Source: Pelargonium nanum
Taxonomy: Eukaryota > Streptophyta > Magnoliopsida > Geraniales > Geraniaceae
Length of the DNA stretch: 21,186 nucleotides
NCBI GenBank assembly: GCA_036897485.1
Contig: JAYMTF010001813.1
Coordinates: forward strand, 1-21,186
Direction: 5' to 3'
Part shown: piece after piece, positions 18,665 to 21,186 of the stretch
Layout of the letters: the number at the start of each line of letters is the position of its first letter
How positions within the stretch are numbered: the first letter of the stretch is position 1
The notes under the pieces: model-generated
The model's input: the letters and a program-made list of their open reading frames with translations, nothing else
The model's database searches: none
What the model was told of the DNA's origin: nothing
Position numbers and translations under genes: made by a program

Positions 18665-19941
18665 GCAAACCCATGATTCCATTCGGAAAATGGTAAACAA
18701 AGGCTGAGACAAGTAAAAGATGGGGCAGTATGACTGACATTAAAGGATTCAAATAACCAATCTAAGATGGAAAAGTCAAGCGGCAAGAGAGATCAAATAT
18801 GTGATTCCATGTGTTCTAATCAGAAAATGTAATTAATCAGCTCATTCTGTATAACATAGTATCATGAATCATAAACCGGCAAAACAAAGTATTTAATGAA
18901 ATATTCTTGCTAGCAACGTAAGATCTACCCAGAAAAACGCATATGAACTACATAAGCTAAGAAAGGGTCTGATGCCTATGACAATAACAATATGATGAAC
19001 AAGACAACAAATAAAAGAAAACACAGGTTCCTTATTATATCACAAAAACATACCAGTATACCACAAACAAACATTAATAATAAGCAGACTCATGATACCA
19101 ATCGGAAAATGATAGACAAAGGCCGGGACGGGTAAAAGACTGGGCAAACATGACTAAATACAAACCTGATTCTTCGCTGACCAGAAGTCGGAAAAAGATT
19201 CAAACAAACAATCTCAGATTGGACCCTCAACCTGCAAGAAATATCAAATATGTGTTCCCATATGTAACATTCACACAGAAAATGGCATTTGAACTTCATA
19301 AACACACAATATTTGTGTTTGAGGTTTTACAGTATAATCTTAGAAAATGCTTGATTTCTATGACAATCACGATAACACTATGATGAACAAGATAAGAAAG
19401 AAAAGAAAACATGGTTCCTTGTTATACCACAAATCAATTTAATACAAGCAAACCCATGGTGCCATTCGGAAAATGGTAAACAAAGGCCAAGACAGGTAAA
19501 AGATGGGGAGCATGACTTACATACAAACCCAATTCTTCAGTGACCAGAAGACACATAAGGATCCAAACAACCAATCTTAGATTGGGACACTCCACAATAG
19601 GGAGTTTCAAAAGTAACCTGCAAGGAAGATCAAATATGTGCTTCCACGTGTTCTAATCAGAAAATGTAAGCCTGCACATTCTATATAACAAGTATTCTGA
19701 ATCATAAACTGGAAAAACAAAGTATTTAATGAAACATTCTTGCTAGCTAAGTAAAATTTATTCAGTAAATGGCATATGAACTTCATAAGCACACAATATT
19801 TGAGTTTCAAATTTTACAGTATAATCTTAGAGAAGGGTTTGATTCCTATGACAATAACGATAACAATATGATGAACAATAAAATAAAACACAGTACCTTA
19901 TTATATCACAAATACATACCACAAACAAATATTAATAACAA
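18665..19941. repeat. Three-copy tandem array downstream of the PB1-type gene
   Basis: Units begin at 18665, 19084 and 19448, giving lengths of 419, 364 and ~494 bp; a fragment of a fourth start follows at ~19942. Each opens with GCAAACCCATG-like text, then ATTCGGAAAATGGTAAACAA, a GGTAAAAGATGGG block, GATCAAATATGTG, CAAAGTATTTAATGAAA (missing in copy 2), GCATATGAACTTCATAAGC, CTATGACAATAACGATAAC, TTCCTTATTATATCACAAA and a CATTAATAA end. Copy 2 has lost ~85 bp and copy 3 has extra sequence. On the minus strand copies 2 and 3 keep TTGCAGGTT, an acceptor-like site. Open frames over it are chance. Confidence 0.8.
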
Positions 19942-20026
19942 GACAGACTCTAATACGAAAGATTAAAAGACAAACCAAACCCATTGCTTCAAAATTGTTT
20001 CTTCTTTCCAAATTATTTTATGCTGC

Positions 20027-21186
20027 CTATGAAGTTCTGATCTGTTGCTTGATGCCATCATTGGGATGTTGAGAAGAACCATCTGGCAACACCGCTGCCG
20101 CGGCCCCTGTCATGGTTTGATACTGAGCAGCAGAAATTGTAGGTGCTAGGGGCTGAGTATAGTATATCTGGGCATGAGTAGGCTCCGCATATTCATAAGC
20201 ATAATTCGCAGGAACAGAAGAACCCTGGGCAACAGATTGTGATGGGTATTGCATCTGGGAGTAGCCAACATATTGCTGATGTTGTTGTTGTTGCTGCTGT
20301 TGCTGACTAGATGCTACTTGGACCAAAGCCGGACCCCCTGAAGCTCCGGTTCTGTACATTCCCGAAACCATTTCAGATTTCGCGATTGGAGGATTCCTCA
20401 TGGCATTGTAGGTGGCAGCAGGAGTCTGAACCATGGCAGGACTGGGAGGCGTTTGGGGAAGGGTAGAAGGGGTGGCGGTGGGAGCTTCAGTGATATTATG
20501 TTGCTGCATAGACATGTTGTAAGCTTGGCTGGGTCTTGCGGGCATATAATACACTGGGTACTGCTGATCAAGCTGGGGATGGTGTTGCTGCTGGGAATGA
20601 TACACAGGGTAATATGCCGGAATTGGCACTCCACCCGGGTGATGTGAAATATAATGCACGCCAGCATGAATGAATTGTTGTTGTTGCTGTTGTTGTTGCT
20701 GTTGCTGCTGCTGCTGTGGGTCGAATTGATGTTGCAAAACATATTGTTGCTGTTGTGGATCATGAACTACCTGTTGTTGCATCTGAATCCGAGTATTCGG
20801 ATCAGCAGGGTTGGCACTAACCCTGCTGGTTCCAGAGGGAATTTGAGCCAACTGTTCTTGATAAATCACAGGTTTTGCTCGAGATAGAGCATTTGCTATA
20901 CTACTTTCACTGTTTTAATCAAAACAAAAACAACAAGCGCCCAATTCAGTAATCAACAAACCACAGCTTCACAAGAAGATCTACAATTCTATATCATTAT
21001 CACATAAAAAAATATATGAAATTGAAATTTGCAAAAAACAAGCTCATGAAAACTGTACTGAATTGAAAGGTACCTTGAAACTGAATCTGGAGAAGCCAAA
21101 TCAACTCCACCACTAGGTTTCTGCTGTGGCTGTGGAGGCAGAGTCTGTGGCTGTGCCCGTAGCTGCTGTTCTGGTGGGTTTCGATA
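20027..21186 (-). CDS. C-terminal part of a PB1 (Phox/Bem1p)-type Gln-rich protein
   Basis: Partial gene: its 5' part lies beyond the window. Exons 21186-21074 and 20909-20027 join over a 164-bp GT-AG intron (phase 2) and give the last 331 residues. Visible features are a Pro/Gln-rich lead-in (PPEQQLRAQPQTLPPQPQQK), the Ser-rich DLASPDSVSSESSIANALSR, KPVIYQEQ just after the junction, a 14-Gln run, Tyr-rich VPIPAYYPVYHSQQQ, a second Gln run, and the C-terminal block AQIYYTQPLAPT...AAQYQTMTG. This order matches the tail of plant octicosapeptide/Phox/Bem1p proteins (Arabidopsis At5g09620/At5g64430 type). The PB1 domain itself would be N-terminal and is not seen, so the call rests on the tail. 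The family is thought to act through PB1-mediated protein contacts; the role here is unknown. Confidence 0.75.
20273..20305 (-). repeat. Second polyglutamine tract
   Basis: Eight CAG/CAA codons, one His codon and two further Gln codons, within the PB1-type coding region. Mixed CAA and CAG codons make it less prone to slippage than a pure CAG run. Confidence 0.85.
20675..20716 (-). repeat. 14-codon polyglutamine tract
   Basis: Fourteen consecutive Gln codons (CAA and CAG mixed, four CAG together at the proximal end) lie between FDP and FIHAG in the PB1-type protein. The length of such tracts commonly varies between alleles. Confidence 0.9.

Noticed and set aside
20453-20887. Plus-strand frames with long Leu runs
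   Set aside because: Poly-Leu is the antisense reading of the polyglutamine codons in the real minus-strand gene.
1-21186. Search for CRISPR arrays, tRNA or rRNA genes, and gene clusters
   Set aside because: The tandem arrays have diverged units without regular unique spacers, no tRNA or rRNA signature was seen, and the three genes belong to unrelated families.

Overview
The window is nuclear DNA from a flowering plant, almost certainly a eudicot. The evidence is very AT-rich intergenic DNA, short GT-AG introns, MITE-like elements, and three genes whose predicted proteins match plant families. The MYB gene most resembles the MYB5/PH4 clade of eudicots. An asterid is plausible, but the sequence alone does not fix the species.

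Layout. 1-4560 is gene-free, AT-rich DNA with an opening block of short tandem repeats, a diverged 272-bp tandem duplication, two tiny insertions flanked by target-site duplications, and one GC-richer island carrying CGCG boxes. 4560-6200 is an R2R3-MYB gene on the plus strand (two exons, 290 aa) with a compact promoter. 6200-12900 is another long gene-poor tract. It holds a four-copy tandem array, a third tiny insertion, a pair of ~195-bp direct repeats 2.3 kb apart, and between them a promoter-like cluster facing a possible 32-codon minus-strand exon. 13181-17095 is a complete nine-exon alpha/beta-hydrolase gene on the minus strand (543 aa), which I could splice end to end in frame; its last intron holds a MITE. 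17100-17940 is its promoter side plus minisatellites. 17850-21186 is the minus-strand 3' part of a gene for a Gln-rich protein of the plant PB1 (octicosapeptide/Phox/Bem1p) type. The window cuts this gene off before its PB1 domain. Downstream of its stop lie a three-copy tandem repeat, a MITE, exon-like pieces and candidate poly(A) signals, so its 3' UTR may be long and spliced.

The three genes share no obvious pathway. The MYB carries the bHLH-binding signature and probably works in a MYB-bHLH-WD40 complex controlling flavonoid, vacuolar pH or epidermal traits. The hydrolase is a probable organellar serine hydrolase of unknown substrate. The PB1-type protein is probably a regulatory scaffold. 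I found no operon-like system, CRISPR array, phage or other clearly novel machinery. The most interesting signals are structural: the repeat cassettes downstream of the PB1-type gene, the near-palindromic CGCG-box in the MYB promoter, and three micro-insertions with long target-site duplications.
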